A stretch of 64,000 bases of DNA from Deltaproteobacteria bacterium (GTDB lineage: Bacteria; Desulfobacterota; BSN033; UBA1163). Below are positions 1-9,280 of this stretch, piece by piece. Position numbers and translations under genes: made by a program. Each line of letters begins with the position of its first letter. Within the stretch, counting starts at the first letter, position 1. The notes below the pieces were generated by a model. That model saw only the letters and a program-made list of their open reading frames with translations. It made no database searches and was not told where the DNA came from. Location: assembly GCA_020059605.1 (NCBI GenBank), contig JAGVBT010000074.1:1-64000 (forward strand), given 5' to 3'.

Positions 1-8
1 AGAAGCGA

Positions 9-1538
9 ATGGAGGAAAGGGAGATTAACTTTCTCCGCCTGGTCCGAAAGGGGATTTTCGGCTATCCCAAAAGTCCTTATCTCCCCCTGCTGAAGTTGGT
101 CCATTGCGAGATGGGCGATATCGAAAACATGGTCAGGGACAAAGGGCTGGAAAATACACTTCGAACGTTAAAAGAGTCTGGCGTCTACGTTACCTTTGAG
201 GAGTTCAAAGGCCGTACGCCAATCGTCCGGGATGGCCGGGTGTTCCACATCAAACCCCATGATTTTGACAATCCCTATCTGAGTGCGTATTACACTGCAA
301 AAACGGGCGGAACAACAGGGGCGGGAACGAGGGTGATGATTGATTTGGACCATATTGCTGACAATGCTCCTTATTTGATGATCGCTTACGACACCTACGG
401 AGTCCTCGACGCCCCGATTGCGCTATGGCGTGGGATTCTTCCCGACACCAGTGGAGTTTGGCATATATTATTAGGATGTCGCATGGGACGCATTCCAAAA
501 AAATGGTTCACTCCCATTACACATCAGGATATCCCCATCCCACTTAAAAACCGCCTTGCGACGCGTTATTTCCTTCTCCTGGGACGACTGCTTGGTGTGC
601 CCATCCCCTCGCCCGAGCCGATCCGTCTGGATCAGGCGGCTCTCATCGCTCAGTGGGCGGTTGATATGTCAAAAGTCCACGGAGCTTGCCTGATTCGCGC
701 CGGGGTGAGCACAGGGCTCAGGATATGCATCGCTGCTCAGGAGCGCGGGTTGGACCTCACCCGTGTAACCCTTGTCGGAGGCGGTGAACCTCCTACCCCG
801 GCCAAGTTGAAGCCGATTGACCGTAGCGGTGCTCGCTGGTTTCCCCATTATACCATCTCGGAAGCAGGCATGATCGGATTAGGTTGCGGGAATCCTATAG
901 ATGGGAACGATCTTCACTTTTTAAAGGATTCCCTCGCCCTGATTCAATCTCCGCGTGTGGTGCCTGGAATAGAAATCAAAGTGGATGCCTTTTACTTTAC
1001 AGCTCTTTTATCTTCGTCGCCAAAAATGTTTTTGAATGTGGAGAGCGACGATTATGGTTTCGTTGAAAAACGAACATGCGGTTGCCCATTGGAAAATTAT
1101 GGGTTCACGGAGCACTTACGGCATATCCGAAGTTTTCGAAAGTTGACAGGGGAAGGAGTCACCCTGATTGGCAGTGAAATGATTCATATCCTGGAGGAAA
1201 TACTCCCCTCCCATTTTGGGGGTAGCCCTCTGGATTACCAACTCCTGGAAGAAGAAGACGAGCATGGGTACACAAAGCTCAGCTTGATCATCAGTCCCAA
1301 GATTGATATCAAAGATGAAACCGAAGTCATCAACACACTCTTACAAGCCTTAGGGAAAAGCAGCATTGCCGCTGACCTGGCTCGATCCCTTTGGAAACAA
1401 GCCGGAACTTTAAGGGTTAAAAGAATGGAACCCATCTGGACCGCCCGGGGGAAACTTAATCCTCTTTATTTGGTGCGAGACTCCAAATCCTCCTTCCAGA
1501 CCTCTTCGATTTGTTCGAACCGCTCCCTAAATTCATAG
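9..1538 (+). CDS. PaaK/CapK-like AMP-forming acyl ligase
   Basis: Member of the adenylate-forming phenylacetate-CoA ligase (PaaK)/CapK superfamily, which activates a carboxylate with ATP. The family ATP-binding loop is visible near residue 100 (TGGTTGAGTR), followed by conserved stretches GGGEPP (near 258) and HYTISEAG (near 280). A Cys pair, TCGCP, lies near residue 357. The protein ends with a domain typical of the family (TARGKLNPLYLV). At 509 residues it is somewhat longer than typical PaaK (about 430). No ribosome site can be checked because only 8 bases precede the ATG and the frame is open to the window edge, so the real start may be upstream. The last 24 codons overlap the convergent gene at 1466-2002. 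The substrate is unknown; nothing nearby indicates phenylacetate catabolism. Confidence 0.75.
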   Translation: MEEREINFLRLVRKGIFGYPKSPYLPLLKLVHCEMGDIENMVRDKGLENTLRTLKESGVYVTFEEFKGRTPIVRDGRVFHIKPHDFDNPYLSAYYTAKTGGTTGAGTRVMIDLDHIADNAPYLMIAYDTYGVLDAPIALWRGILPDTSGVWHILLGCRMGRIPKKWFTPITHQDIPIPLKNRLATRYFLLLGRLLGVPIPSPEPIRLDQAALIAQWAVDMSKVHGACLIRAGVSTGLRICIAAQERGLDLTRVTLVGGGEPPTPAKLKPIDRSGARWFPHYTISEAGMIGLGCGNPIDGNDLHFLKDSLALIQSPRVVPGIEIKVDAFYFTALLSSSPKMFLNVESDDYGFVEKRTCGCPLENYGFTEHLRHIRSFRKLTGEGVTLIGSEMIHILEEILPSHFGGSPLDYQLLEEEDEHGYTKLSLIISPKIDIKDETEVINTLLQALGKSSIAADLARSLWKQAGTLRVKRMEPIWTARGKLNPLYLVRDSKSSFQTSSICSNRSLNS

Positions 1539-2002
1539 AGAAAGTTCATTTCGTTGAGATAGTCCTCCAGCGAATGGGCGGTGACGATTTCAATAAATCT
1601 CTTGCAGGTCTTTCTAAGACTCGGCCGGAGTTGATCACATCCGATCGCCTGCACGAAGGGCGCCGTTGTGGGCAGGGTCTCGAAAGCTGCCCCCAGCCGG
1701 TCATAAAACCTGGCATGGATGCAACGAAGGCACTTGTTCTTCCTCAACCGAATGGCCCGGTCGATCTCTTTATCCACAACTTTCCGGACCATCCTCCTGA
1801 GAAAGGCGGCCTTCTCTTGTCGGCCCATCGTCCGGGTTAACTGAGCGACCTCTTTTTGGGTCTCTACGATCGAATGGCTGATCTCATCCGTCACGATCCC
1901 CGGGGGAGACGCCTGCCCTGTCCGGAGGAGACGAATCTCCAGGGAAACGAGGGCCTGGATTTTCAATCGAACAGCCTCTATGAATTCCTTGTCCGGCGGC
2001 AT
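1466..2002 (-). CDS. hypothetical protein, Cys-containing helical protein
   Basis: I do not recognise this 178-residue protein. It is highly charged and predicted mostly helical, with no signal peptide or membrane segment. Four cysteines are present, two as a CLRC pair near residue 90 (KNKCLRCIHARF) and two in a distal segment (IGCDQ, RKTCKRF), which could bind a metal. The C-terminal third is rich in Glu and Arg (LYEFRERFEQIEEVW). No clear ribosome site precedes the ATG. The 3' end overlaps the convergent ligase gene by 73 bp. Sustained open frame and protein-like composition support a real gene, but no function can be given. Confidence 0.6.
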   Translation of the reverse strand: MPPDKEFIEAVRLKIQALVSLEIRLLRTGQASPPGIVTDEISHSIVETQKEVAQLTRTMGRQEKAAFLRRMVRKVVDKEIDRAIRLRKNKCLRCIHARFYDRLGAAFETLPTTAPFVQAIGCDQLRPSLRKTCKRFIEIVTAHSLEDYLNEMNFLYEFRERFEQIEEVWKEDLESRTK

Positions 2003-2065
2003 AGAAATCTCATACCAAAAAAAAAGGAGCTTTGCAAGATGATAAAAAGAATGCCCGCCCCCCCC

Positions 2066-2482
2066 CTATGGCCTCAAGGTTGGAAGGGAAAGGAGGTAGA
2101 CCGATACCCCCATAGCGATCAGGATCAAAACGATCTTAGCGATCAGGGGATGGATGACGAAAATAACCGAGGACAGGATGGTCGCCCAGATGAGAGAAAT
2201 AGCCGTCACTTTGGCCCGGAGTGGAATTCCCTTCCCTTCCCGGTAAGGCCGAATATATTTTGCCAGCCAACGGTGGTTCAGGAGCCAGTGATAAAACCGT
2301 TCCGAGCTCCGCGCATAGCAAACCGCCGCAAGAAGCAAAAAGGGGGTTGTTGGCAAAACAGGCAAAAAAATCCCGATTATCCCGATCCCGACAAAAACCG
2401 TGCCGCCAACTACCAATAGCTTCCTCGCCCATTGATTCTTATGGATCATTTTAGAACTGCCGAATTTTGACTTTTGTTTCAT
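2066..2482 (-). CDS. DUF454 (YbaN-like) inner membrane protein
   Basis: Small integral membrane protein of the YbaN/DUF454 family, whose function is unknown. The family signature is clear: a first hydrophobic segment followed by GIFLPVLPTTPFLLLAA, then a short polar region with CYARSS and RWLAKYIRPYREG, then two more hydrophobic segments. The frame is open further upstream to a TTG at 2560. I prefer the ATG at 2482 because AAGGA lies 4 bases before it; an ATG at 2494 is an alternative. The stop codon adjoins a run of nine C on the plus strand (2058-2066). The gene is divergent from the response regulator at 2696. Confidence 0.85.
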   Translation of the reverse strand: MKQKSKFGSSKMIHKNQWARKLLVVGGTVFVGIGIIGIFLPVLPTTPFLLLAAVCYARSSERFYHWLLNHRWLAKYIRPYREGKGIPLRAKVTAISLIWATILSSVIFVIHPLIAKIVLILIAMGVSVYLLSLPTLRP

Positions 2483-2629
2483 CCTGTCCTTCATTCCGAA
2501 AGCGGTTTCGCCTCTGCCTTTGGGCTCAAGCAGGATCTCTTCTCCCCCGGCCTCAGGCAACGCTCAAAAGGTCATTATCATTCTACCATAACTTACTCCA
2601 GGGGTCTATCCGCTTCCAATGCCAAGATA

Positions 2630-2657
2630 TTGCTTTTTTTTATAATCAATTTATAAT
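2630..2657 (+). promoter_or_regulatory. putative sigma-70 promoter of the two-component operon
   Basis: TTGCTT at 2630-2635 and a perfect TATAAT at 2652-2657 are separated by 16 bases. The predicted transcription start falls near 2664, about 30 bases before the ATG at 2696. This argues against the in-frame ATG at 2663 as the regulator start. Confidence 0.55.
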
Positions 2658-2695
2658 GGTAAATGGATTCGGCCCTCCCGGACGGGGAATCAAAG

Positions 2696-3373
2696 ATGAG
2701 GATTCTGGTTGTCGAAGACGAAATTAAAGTCGCCAATTTTATTAAGAAAGGCCTTGAGGAAGAGCATTACGCCGTGGACACCGCTCACGACGGAGAGTCC
2801 GGCCTTTATCTGTCCGAAGTTAATGACTATGACTTGATTGTGCTCGACCTGATGATTCCTAAAATAGACGGCCTGGAGGTTTTACGAAAAATTCGGAGCC
2901 ATAAAAACAATGTTCCTATTCTGGTGGTCACCGCAAAGGATTCCACCGAAGACATTGTAAAAGGATTGGATTCCGGATGTGATGACTATTTAACTAAACC
3001 TTTTGAATTTAAAGTGCTTTTGGCCAGGGTCCGAGCCCTTTTACGGCGCGAGAGGGCGGATGCCGAGCCCGTGTTGAAATTGGCCGACCTCGCCCTCTCA
3101 CCGGTGACCCACAAGGTGACGCGTGGGGGAAAAGAAATCGAACTCACGAGCAAGGAATACGCTTTATTGGAATATTTCATGACAAACCCCAACCGGGTGC
3201 TCACCCGGACGATGATTTCAGAGCACGTCTGGGATTATCACTTCGATTCGATGACGAATGTGATCGATGTCTATGTCAACTACCTCAGGAAAAAGATCGA
3301 CAAGGGATTCGAACCCAGATTGATCCATACCATCCGGGGAGTCGGATATATCCTCTCGCCCGATCGACCCTGA
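2696..3373 (+). CDS. OmpR/PhoB-family response regulator
   Basis: DNA-binding response regulator of 225 residues. The receiver domain (about 1-120) begins MRILVVEDE and has the phospho-acceptor Asp at residue 51 (LIVLDLMIP), the Thr/Ser switch in VVTAKD and the Lys in TKPF. The C-terminal winged helix (about 125-222) is OmpR-type, with TSKEYALLEYF, RTMISEHVWDY and HTIRGVGYIL. The start at 2696 is chosen because the protein then begins exactly at the receiver and lies 30 bases behind a good promoter; the in-frame ATG at 2663 would coincide with the predicted transcript start. It forms an operon with the histidine kinase downstream (66-bp gap). The sequence resembles CusR/CopR-type regulators, but no metal-efflux genes are adjacent, so the signal is unknown. 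Confidence 0.92.
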   Translation: MRILVVEDEIKVANFIKKGLEEEHYAVDTAHDGESGLYLSEVNDYDLIVLDLMIPKIDGLEVLRKIRSHKNNVPILVVTAKDSTEDIVKGLDSGCDDYLTKPFEFKVLLARVRALLRRERADAEPVLKLADLALSPVTHKVTRGGKEIELTSKEYALLEYFMTNPNRVLTRTMISEHVWDYHFDSMTNVIDVYVNYLRKKIDKGFEPRLIHTIRGVGYILSPDRP

Positions 3374-3439
3374 ACCTATCCTGGTACCGGGCAGGCCCTG
3401 ACCAAACAGAGTCCCGGGGAGAGTGAAAAAAGGGAACGA

Positions 3440-4918
3440 ATGGATTTCAGAAGCCTTCGGTTTAAGCTGACACTATGGTATGTTCTCATCCTCGGGGTCC
3501 TATTGATCTCCTTCAGCGGTTTGCTGTACCTCACCCTTTCGCGAAGTCTTTACCGCGACGTGGATCATAAATTGAGGTCCCTTGCCGAGTTAATCGCCAC
3601 GGAATCGACCTCGCCGCTCAATAAATTCGGCTTCGGGAATATCGATCAAACCCTTGAAGCTGCGATGAATTTAAAGCCAGTCGGGAAATTCATCCAGGTC
3701 CTGGACGAATCTGGGAGAATCGGAAGGAAGTCGGAAAACTTGAAGAATGTCAGGCTCCCCATCAGCCTGCAGGCCCTCCGGAATGCCTCGAATGGTTCGA
3801 TCTCATACGAAACCACTCATTCCTTCGGCAACACTCCACTTCGCATCATTACCTACCCCGTGAAAGAGAACAACCAGGTGGCGAAAATAATCCAGGTGGC
3901 CTCCTCTCTCGAAGACGTGGAAGATGCCCTGAACACTCTCTTTGTCATCCTGGCGGTCACTGTCCCATCGATCCTCATGATTGCCAGTCTCGGGGGCCTG
4001 TTTCTTGCAAATAAGGCCTTGAAGCCGGTGGACCGCATCACTCAAACGGCCCGAATGATCACATCCCGGAATTTGAACCAGAGGATTCAGACCCTGAAGG
4101 TGAAGGATGAGATATCGCGATTGGTCGATACCTTCAACGAGATGATCTCCAGGTTGGATCATTCCTTCCGGCAAATCAAGCAATTTACCGCGGATGCCTC
4201 GCACGAATTGAAAACCCCCCTGACCATCCTCAAGGGAGAGGTGGAGGTGACCCTCCGCAAAAAAAGAATGCCCCATGAATACGAGCAGATCCTGGTGAGC
4301 AACCTGGAAGAGATCAACCGGATGTCAAAAATTGTCGAAGACCTCCTGCTCCTCTCCAGAGCGGATATCGGTGAGATCCGGTTAAACAAGGAGGACATCC
4401 ATTTGAATCGGTTCATTCAGGGATTGACCGAACAGATGAAGATCCTTGCGCAACCTAAGAACATCCGGATCGAAATATCGAATCATCAGGAAGAAATCCA
4501 TGTCTTTGGGGATGCCCTCCGGATGAGGGAGCTTTTTATCAATTTAATCGAAAACGGAATAAAATATACCGAAGAGGGAGGAAGCATTCTGATTACACTG
4601 ACCCAAGAGGCGGAACCCCCTGCGCATCCTCTGACTCCGGCCGATAAGAGACCGGTCCATTTCGCCAAGGTGATCGTTACAGACACAGGCATCGGAATTG
4701 CCAAAGACGATCAGGAGAGGATTTTTAACCGATTTTTCAGAGTTGACAAGGCCCGTTCGAGGGAGCAGGGAGGAAGCGGTCTCGGACTCAGCATCTGTAG
4801 GTGGATCGTCGAGGCCCATCAGGGTGATATCACCGTTAAAAGCGAACCCGGGAAAGGAAGTTCCTTCATCGTCAGGCTCCCCATTCCAAATCAAGAGCAG
4901 GGCATGGTCAATTATTAA
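3440..4918 (+). CDS. heavy-metal-sensor-like histidine kinase
   Basis: Membrane sensor kinase of 492 residues that should phosphorylate the regulator encoded just upstream. Two transmembrane segments (about 8-30 and 165-190) flank a periplasmic sensor domain. A HAMP linker (about 190-243) follows, then the HisKA domain with the phospho-acceptor His near residue 255 (DASHELKTP). The ATPase domain has the N box (LIENGIKYT), G1 (VTDTGIGI), F box (IFNRFFRVD) and G2 (GGSGLGLSI). The layout matches CusS/CopS-type kinases. An AAGGGA ribosome site precedes the ATG. The ligand cannot be told from sequence. Confidence 0.92.
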   Translation: MDFRSLRFKLTLWYVLILGVLLISFSGLLYLTLSRSLYRDVDHKLRSLAELIATESTSPLNKFGFGNIDQTLEAAMNLKPVGKFIQVLDESGRIGRKSENLKNVRLPISLQALRNASNGSISYETTHSFGNTPLRIITYPVKENNQVAKIIQVASSLEDVEDALNTLFVILAVTVPSILMIASLGGLFLANKALKPVDRITQTARMITSRNLNQRIQTLKVKDEISRLVDTFNEMISRLDHSFRQIKQFTADASHELKTPLTILKGEVEVTLRKKRMPHEYEQILVSNLEEINRMSKIVEDLLLLSRADIGEIRLNKEDIHLNRFIQGLTEQMKILAQPKNIRIEISNHQEEIHVFGDALRMRELFINLIENGIKYTEEGGSILITLTQEAEPPAHPLTPADKRPVHFAKVIVTDTGIGIAKDDQERIFNRFFRVDKARSREQGGSGLGLSICRWIVEAHQGDITVKSEPGKGSSFIVRLPIPNQEQGMVNY

Positions 4919-5015
4919 CCAGCGAAACTCCTCCAGGCAGCCCCCTCCTCAAGGTTCAAAATTTCTAAGACTTAATTAATGTAATCAAATCAAAGATTTA
5001 AAAAATTGTCAAAAA

Positions 5016-5032
5016 TTGGCACTCATCTTGCT
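5016..5032 (+). promoter_or_regulatory. sigma-54 (-24/-12) promoter upstream of pilB
   Basis: TTGGCACTCATCTTGCT matches the consensus YTGGCAC-N5-TTGCW. The invariant GG (5018-5019) and GC (5030-5031) have the correct spacing. It lies about 90 bases before the pilB start and no other gene intervenes. The downstream pilR gene encodes a sigma-54 activator, which fits. Confidence 0.8.
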
Positions 5033-5121
5033 TCTTTCACTTAAGTGATTCATCCTGATTTGATCGGACTTCAAGGTTTCATTGTTTTCATAAATGACCA
5101 TCCGTAGCTGGAGGATCTAAC

Positions 5122-6915
5122 TTGTCGGAACGATTGGGTGACTTGCTCATAAGAAGAAATTTTATTACCTCTGAGCAATTGAAAAAGGCGCAGGAAGAGC
5201 AGAAGTTGAAAGGCGGCCGGTTAGAGTCAAACCTGATCAAACTGGGGTATATCAAAGAGGATGAACTTCTCTCTTTTTTAAGCGCCCAGTATCGAGTTCC
5301 CTCCGTCAAGCTCTCCAAAATCGAAATTAACCAAAATGTCGTCAAATTGATCCCTTCGAGCATCTCCAAAAAATATTTCATCTTGCCCATTAACCGTGTC
5401 GGTCCCAAATTGACGCTGGCGATGGCCGACCCAAGCAATATCGTCGTCATTGACGAGATCAAGTTTATGACCGGTTTCAATGTCGAGCCAGTGGTCGCCT
5501 CCGAAACGGAAATCGTCGATGCCATAAAAAAATATTACGGCGGAGGCGGGAATGTGGCTGGAATGGGGACGATGAGTTTCCAGGCCATCGATTACTCCAT
5601 GGATGAAGAGAAATCTTCGGACCACGATTTCGATTTAATCGACAACAGTTTGGTCGATGTCGACGAGTTTGATAAGTTGGTCCATGGAGCCGTCGATAAT
5701 GTCGAGATCGTTGAAAACCAGACAACGGATGAAACGGAAGAGATCGGAGGCCCGATCATCAAGATCGTCAACGGCGTCCTGATCAAGGCGATCAAATTGG
5801 GCGCCAGCGACGTCCATTTTGAACCCTACGAACGGAGCTTTCGCGTCCGGTACCGTGTCGATGGCGTCATGAGGCGGGAGATGACGCTCCCCATCCAGAT
5901 CAAAAACGCCATCGTTTCCCGTTTAAAAATCATGTCCAAACTGGATATCGCCGAAAGGCGACTGCCGCAGGACGGGAGGATCAAATTGCGTCTCGGCAAA
6001 GGCCGGGAGATGGACTTTCGGGTCTCCACCGTTCCCGTCCTTTTCGGTGAAAAGGTGGTTCTCCGTCTTCTCGACAAATCGGCTTTACAACTGGATATGA
6101 CCAAGCTGGGCTTTGAGGAATCGTCCCTTGAGGATTTTAAAAATGCTCTTCGAAAACCGGTCGGAATGATTCTGGTAACAGGACCCACCGGAAGTGGAAA
6201 GACGACCACCCTCTATTCCGCCCTCTCCGAATTAAATAAAGAAAGTGAGAATATTACCACGGCCGAAGACCCCGTCGAGTATAACTTTATGGGGATCAAC
6301 CAGGTCCAGATGCATGAGGAGATCGGCCTCACCTTTGCCTCCTCGCTCCGGGCTTTCCTCAGGCAGGATCCCGATATCATCATGGTCGGCGAGATCCGGG
6401 ACTTTGAAACCGCTCAAATCGCAGTTCAGGCGGCCCTTACCGGACACCTCGTCCTGAGCACCGTCCATACCAACGATGCCCCCGGAACCGTGACCCGGTT
6501 GATCGATATGGGGATTGAGCCCTTTCTGATTTCATCCGCCGTCATCCTCATCCTTGCTCAGAGGTTAATCCGGAAGGTCTGCATGGAATGCCGTGAACCC
6601 GCCAAAGTCCATCCCCAGCTCCTGATCGATCTCGGCGTTGCGCCGGATGAAGTAAAAACCTTCCCCGTTTACAAGGGGAAAGGCTGCCCGATCTGCAACA
6701 ACACGGGGTATAAAGGCCGGGTCGGCCTTTATGAGGTGATGGCTATCAAAGAGGAGATCAAAGAGCTGATCCTGTCCCGGGCATCGACCTCCGAAGTAAA
6801 GAAGGAAGCCATGCGCCTGGGGATGAAGACGCTCAGGCAGAGCGGGATCATCAAGATCCGGGAAGGGTTGACCACCATCGAAGAAGTGCTCCGGTCAACC
6901 ATGGACGACAGGTGA
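5122..6915 (+). CDS. pilB: type IV pilus assembly ATPase PilB
   Basis: Cytoplasmic hexameric ATPase that powers pilus extension (597 residues, usual length about 570). The N-terminal MshEN/GspE-N domain (about 1-140) is followed by the secretion-ATPase core. Visible motifs are Walker A GPTGSGKTTT near 354, the Asp box AEDPVEY near 380, Walker B DPDIIMVGEIRD near 416, and the His box LSTVHTNDA near 445. Two Cys pairs (CMEC near 487, CPIC near 522) form the zinc site typical of extension ATPases. It begins at a TTG with GGAGG 7 bases upstream. It is the first gene of pilB-pilT-pilC-pilS-pilR, behind a sigma-54 promoter. Confidence 0.96.
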   Translation: MSERLGDLLIRRNFITSEQLKKAQEEQKLKGGRLESNLIKLGYIKEDELLSFLSAQYRVPSVKLSKIEINQNVVKLIPSSISKKYFILPINRVGPKLTLAMADPSNIVVIDEIKFMTGFNVEPVVASETEIVDAIKKYYGGGGNVAGMGTMSFQAIDYSMDEEKSSDHDFDLIDNSLVDVDEFDKLVHGAVDNVEIVENQTTDETEEIGGPIIKIVNGVLIKAIKLGASDVHFEPYERSFRVRYRVDGVMRREMTLPIQIKNAIVSRLKIMSKLDIAERRLPQDGRIKLRLGKGREMDFRVSTVPVLFGEKVVLRLLDKSALQLDMTKLGFEESSLEDFKNALRKPVGMILVTGPTGSGKTTTLYSALSELNKESENITTAEDPVEYNFMGINQVQMHEEIGLTFASSLRAFLRQDPDIIMVGEIRDFETAQIAVQAALTGHLVLSTVHTNDAPGTVTRLIDMGIEPFLISSAVILILAQRLIRKVCMECREPAKVHPQLLIDLGVAPDEVKTFPVYKGKGCPICNNTGYKGRVGLYEVMAIKEEIKELILSRASTSEVKKEAMRLGMKTLRQSGIIKIREGLTTIEEVLRSTMDDR

Positions 6916-6941
6916 TTTCAAAATGAAGGAGAGGATAAAAG

Positions 6942-8048
6942 ATGATTGAATTACAGAAACTGCTTGAGGTGATGATAGAGAAGAAAGCCTCCGATTTGCA
7001 CATCACCACGGGGTCCCCCCCCCAGTTCAGGATCGATGGGAGATTGATGACCTTTGACACGACCGTCCTCGCCGCTCCCGACACCAAAAGGCTTTGCTAC
7101 AGTGTGCTCACCGATGCCCAGCGCCATAAGTTTGAAGAGGAGACGGAGCTGGACTTTTCTTTCGGCATCAAAGGCCTCAGCCGATTCCGGGGAAACATTT
7201 ACATGCAGCGCGGAGCCGTGGCAGGGGCCTTCCGGGCCATCTCGTTCGACATCCTCAACTTTTCAGAACTGGGCATTCCTCCCATCGTGAATGAGTTGAT
7301 CAAGAAACCAAAGGGCCTTGTCCTGGTGACGGGACCCACCGGCACCGGGAAATCCACTACCCTGGCCGCCATGATCGACAAGATCAACAACGAACAAAAT
7401 GCCCATATCATCACCATCGAGGACCCGATCGAGTATCTCCACCGCCACAAAAATTGCATTGTCAATCAGAGGGAGGTCAACTCCGACACAAAAAGCTTCA
7501 CCCATGCCCTTCGCCACGTCCTCCGGCAGGATCCCGACATCATCCTCATCGGTGAGATGAGAGACCTCGAGACCATTCAGGCGGCCCTTGTGACCGCCGA
7601 AACTGGCCATCTCACCTTTGCCACCCTCCACACGAACTCCTGCGTGGAAACGGTCAATCGAATCATCGATGTTTTTCCCCCCCACCAGCAGCAACAGGTG
7701 CGGACTCAACTCTCCTTTGTTCTCGAAGGCATCTTATCCCAGCAGCTCATCGCCAAGCTGGGAGGGAAAGGCCGCGCCCTGGCCATGGAGGTCCTGATTC
7801 CGAACCCGGCCATCCGGAACCTGATCCGGGAGGACAAGATTCAGCAACTCTATTCGCTCATGCAGGTCGGCCAGGCCAAATTCGGTATGCAGACGATGAA
7901 CCAGGCCCTCCTCTCTCTTGTGGAGCGCCATTTTATCTCCCTGGATGACGCGATGGAACGGAGCCATAATCTCGAGGAATTCCGTCAGATGCTGGCCAAT
8001 TCGGGCATCCACGGAGGGAAAAGAGACAGACACTTCAAAACAGCCTAA
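6942..8048 (+). CDS. pilT: type IV pilus retraction ATPase PilT
   Basis: Retraction motor of the type IV pilus, 368 residues as usual. It shows the PilT N-terminus (KKASDLHITTGSPPQFRIDG), Walker A GPTGTGKSTT near residue 131, EDPIEY, Walker B DPDIILIGEMRD, a His box (FATLHTNSC) and the PilT-specific AIRNLIRE motif near 290. This motif separates it from PilB. GGAG precedes the ATG by about 9 bases. A run of nine C (7015-7023) falls in codons 25-28; a one-base slip there would truncate the protein. Confidence 0.96.
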   Translation: MIELQKLLEVMIEKKASDLHITTGSPPQFRIDGRLMTFDTTVLAAPDTKRLCYSVLTDAQRHKFEEETELDFSFGIKGLSRFRGNIYMQRGAVAGAFRAISFDILNFSELGIPPIVNELIKKPKGLVLVTGPTGTGKSTTLAAMIDKINNEQNAHIITIEDPIEYLHRHKNCIVNQREVNSDTKSFTHALRHVLRQDPDIILIGEMRDLETIQAALVTAETGHLTFATLHTNSCVETVNRIIDVFPPHQQQQVRTQLSFVLEGILSQQLIAKLGGKGRALAMEVLIPNPAIRNLIREDKIQQLYSLMQVGQAKFGMQTMNQALLSLVERHFISLDDAMERSHNLEEFRQMLANSGIHGGKRDRHFKTA

Positions 8049-8069
8049 ATACTTACGGACAGGTGAAAT

Positions 8070-9275
8070 ATGCCGATTTACAAATGGGAAGGAAAGACGT
8101 TGAAGGGAACGATGAAGAAGGGGGAGATGGAAGCTCCAAGCGAGGCGGCCATACGCATCCACCTCCGTCAGCAGAGTATCATTCCGACCAAAATCGCAGC
8201 CAAAGGAAAAGAGTTCAACATCTCGTTGCCGGTCCGAAAGAAGGTGAACCAACGTTCCATTGCAATCTTTACCCGGCAACTGGCAACCATGATCGATGCC
8301 GGATTGCCCCTGGTTCAATCGCTGGACATCCTGTCCTCCCAGCAGGAGCATAAGGCGTTCAAAAATATCATCCGCGACATCAGAGAGGATGTGGAAGGAG
8401 GATCCACCTTTGCCGGAGCCCTAAAAAAACACCCCGCCACTTTCGACGATCTTTACACGAACCTTGTGGTCGCCGGCGAGGAGGGGGGCATTCTCGACAA
8501 TATCCTCACCCGGCTGGCCAACTATATTGAAAAGGCGGAAGCCCTGAAAAAGAAGGTGAAATCGGCCATGATCTATCCGGCCATCATTGTCTCGGTGGCC
8601 ATCCTGGTCGTGATTATCCTGATGATCTTCGTGATCCCTGTTTTTGAGACGATGTTCAAATCGGCGGGCCAGGCCCTTCCGCTCCCCACCCTGATCGTTC
8701 TGACCATGAGCAAAATAATCAAAAAATATATCGTCGTCATCCTTCCTGCGGCGATTCTTCTCATCTTTCTTTTTAAGAGGTTTTACAAGACCGAGACGGG
8801 AAAGACCCTGATCGACCGGCTCACCCTAAAATTGCCCGTCTTCGGGATGCTCCTCAAAAAAGTCTCCGTAGCCCGATTTGCCAGAACACTGGGAACGCTG
8901 GTGAGCAGCGGTGTTCCCATTCTCGACGGCCTCCTGATCGTCTCCAAGACGGCCGGAAACAGGACGATCGAAACGGCAATCATGAACGCAAGGGCCAGCA
9001 TCCGGGAGGGCGAAACCATTGCAGACCCTCTGGGCCGCAGCAATATCTTTCCCCCCATGGTGATCCAGATGATCTCCGTCGGGGAATCGACGGGAGCCCT
9101 CGACTCGATGCTGACAAAAATTGCGGATTTCTACGACGACGAGGTCGATGTGGCCGTAAGCAATCTGACCTCCCTCCTGGAGCCTTTTCTGATGGTCTTC
9201 CTGGGGGTGGTGATCGGAGGAGTGGTCATTGCGATGTACCTGCCGATCTTCCAGATGGCCTCGGCCATACATTAA
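8070..9275 (+). CDS. pilC: type IV pilus inner membrane platform protein PilC
   Basis: Inner-membrane platform protein that couples PilB and PilT to the growing pilus; 401 residues, normal for PilC/GspF. There are two GspF/T2SSF domains (about 65-190 and 270-395). Each cytoplasmic part has the family signature (FTRQLATMIDAGLPLVQSL and FARTLGTLVSSGVPILDGL). Transmembrane segments are seen at about 166-193, 222-240 and 372-395. AGGTG precedes the ATG. It lies 21 bp after pilT. Confidence 0.95.
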   Translation: MPIYKWEGKTLKGTMKKGEMEAPSEAAIRIHLRQQSIIPTKIAAKGKEFNISLPVRKKVNQRSIAIFTRQLATMIDAGLPLVQSLDILSSQQEHKAFKNIIRDIREDVEGGSTFAGALKKHPATFDDLYTNLVVAGEEGGILDNILTRLANYIEKAEALKKKVKSAMIYPAIIVSVAILVVIILMIFVIPVFETMFKSAGQALPLPTLIVLTMSKIIKKYIVVILPAAILLIFLFKRFYKTETGKTLIDRLTLKLPVFGMLLKKVSVARFARTLGTLVSSGVPILDGLLIVSKTAGNRTIETAIMNARASIREGETIADPLGRSNIFPPMVIQMISVGESTGALDSMLTKIADFYDDEVDVAVSNLTSLLEPFLMVFLGVVIGGVVIAMYLPIFQMASAIH

Positions 9276-9280
9276 AAAAA

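Noticed and set aside
2663-2695. earlier in-frame ATG for the response regulator
   Set aside because: It coincides with the predicted transcription start and adds residues absent from receiver domains.
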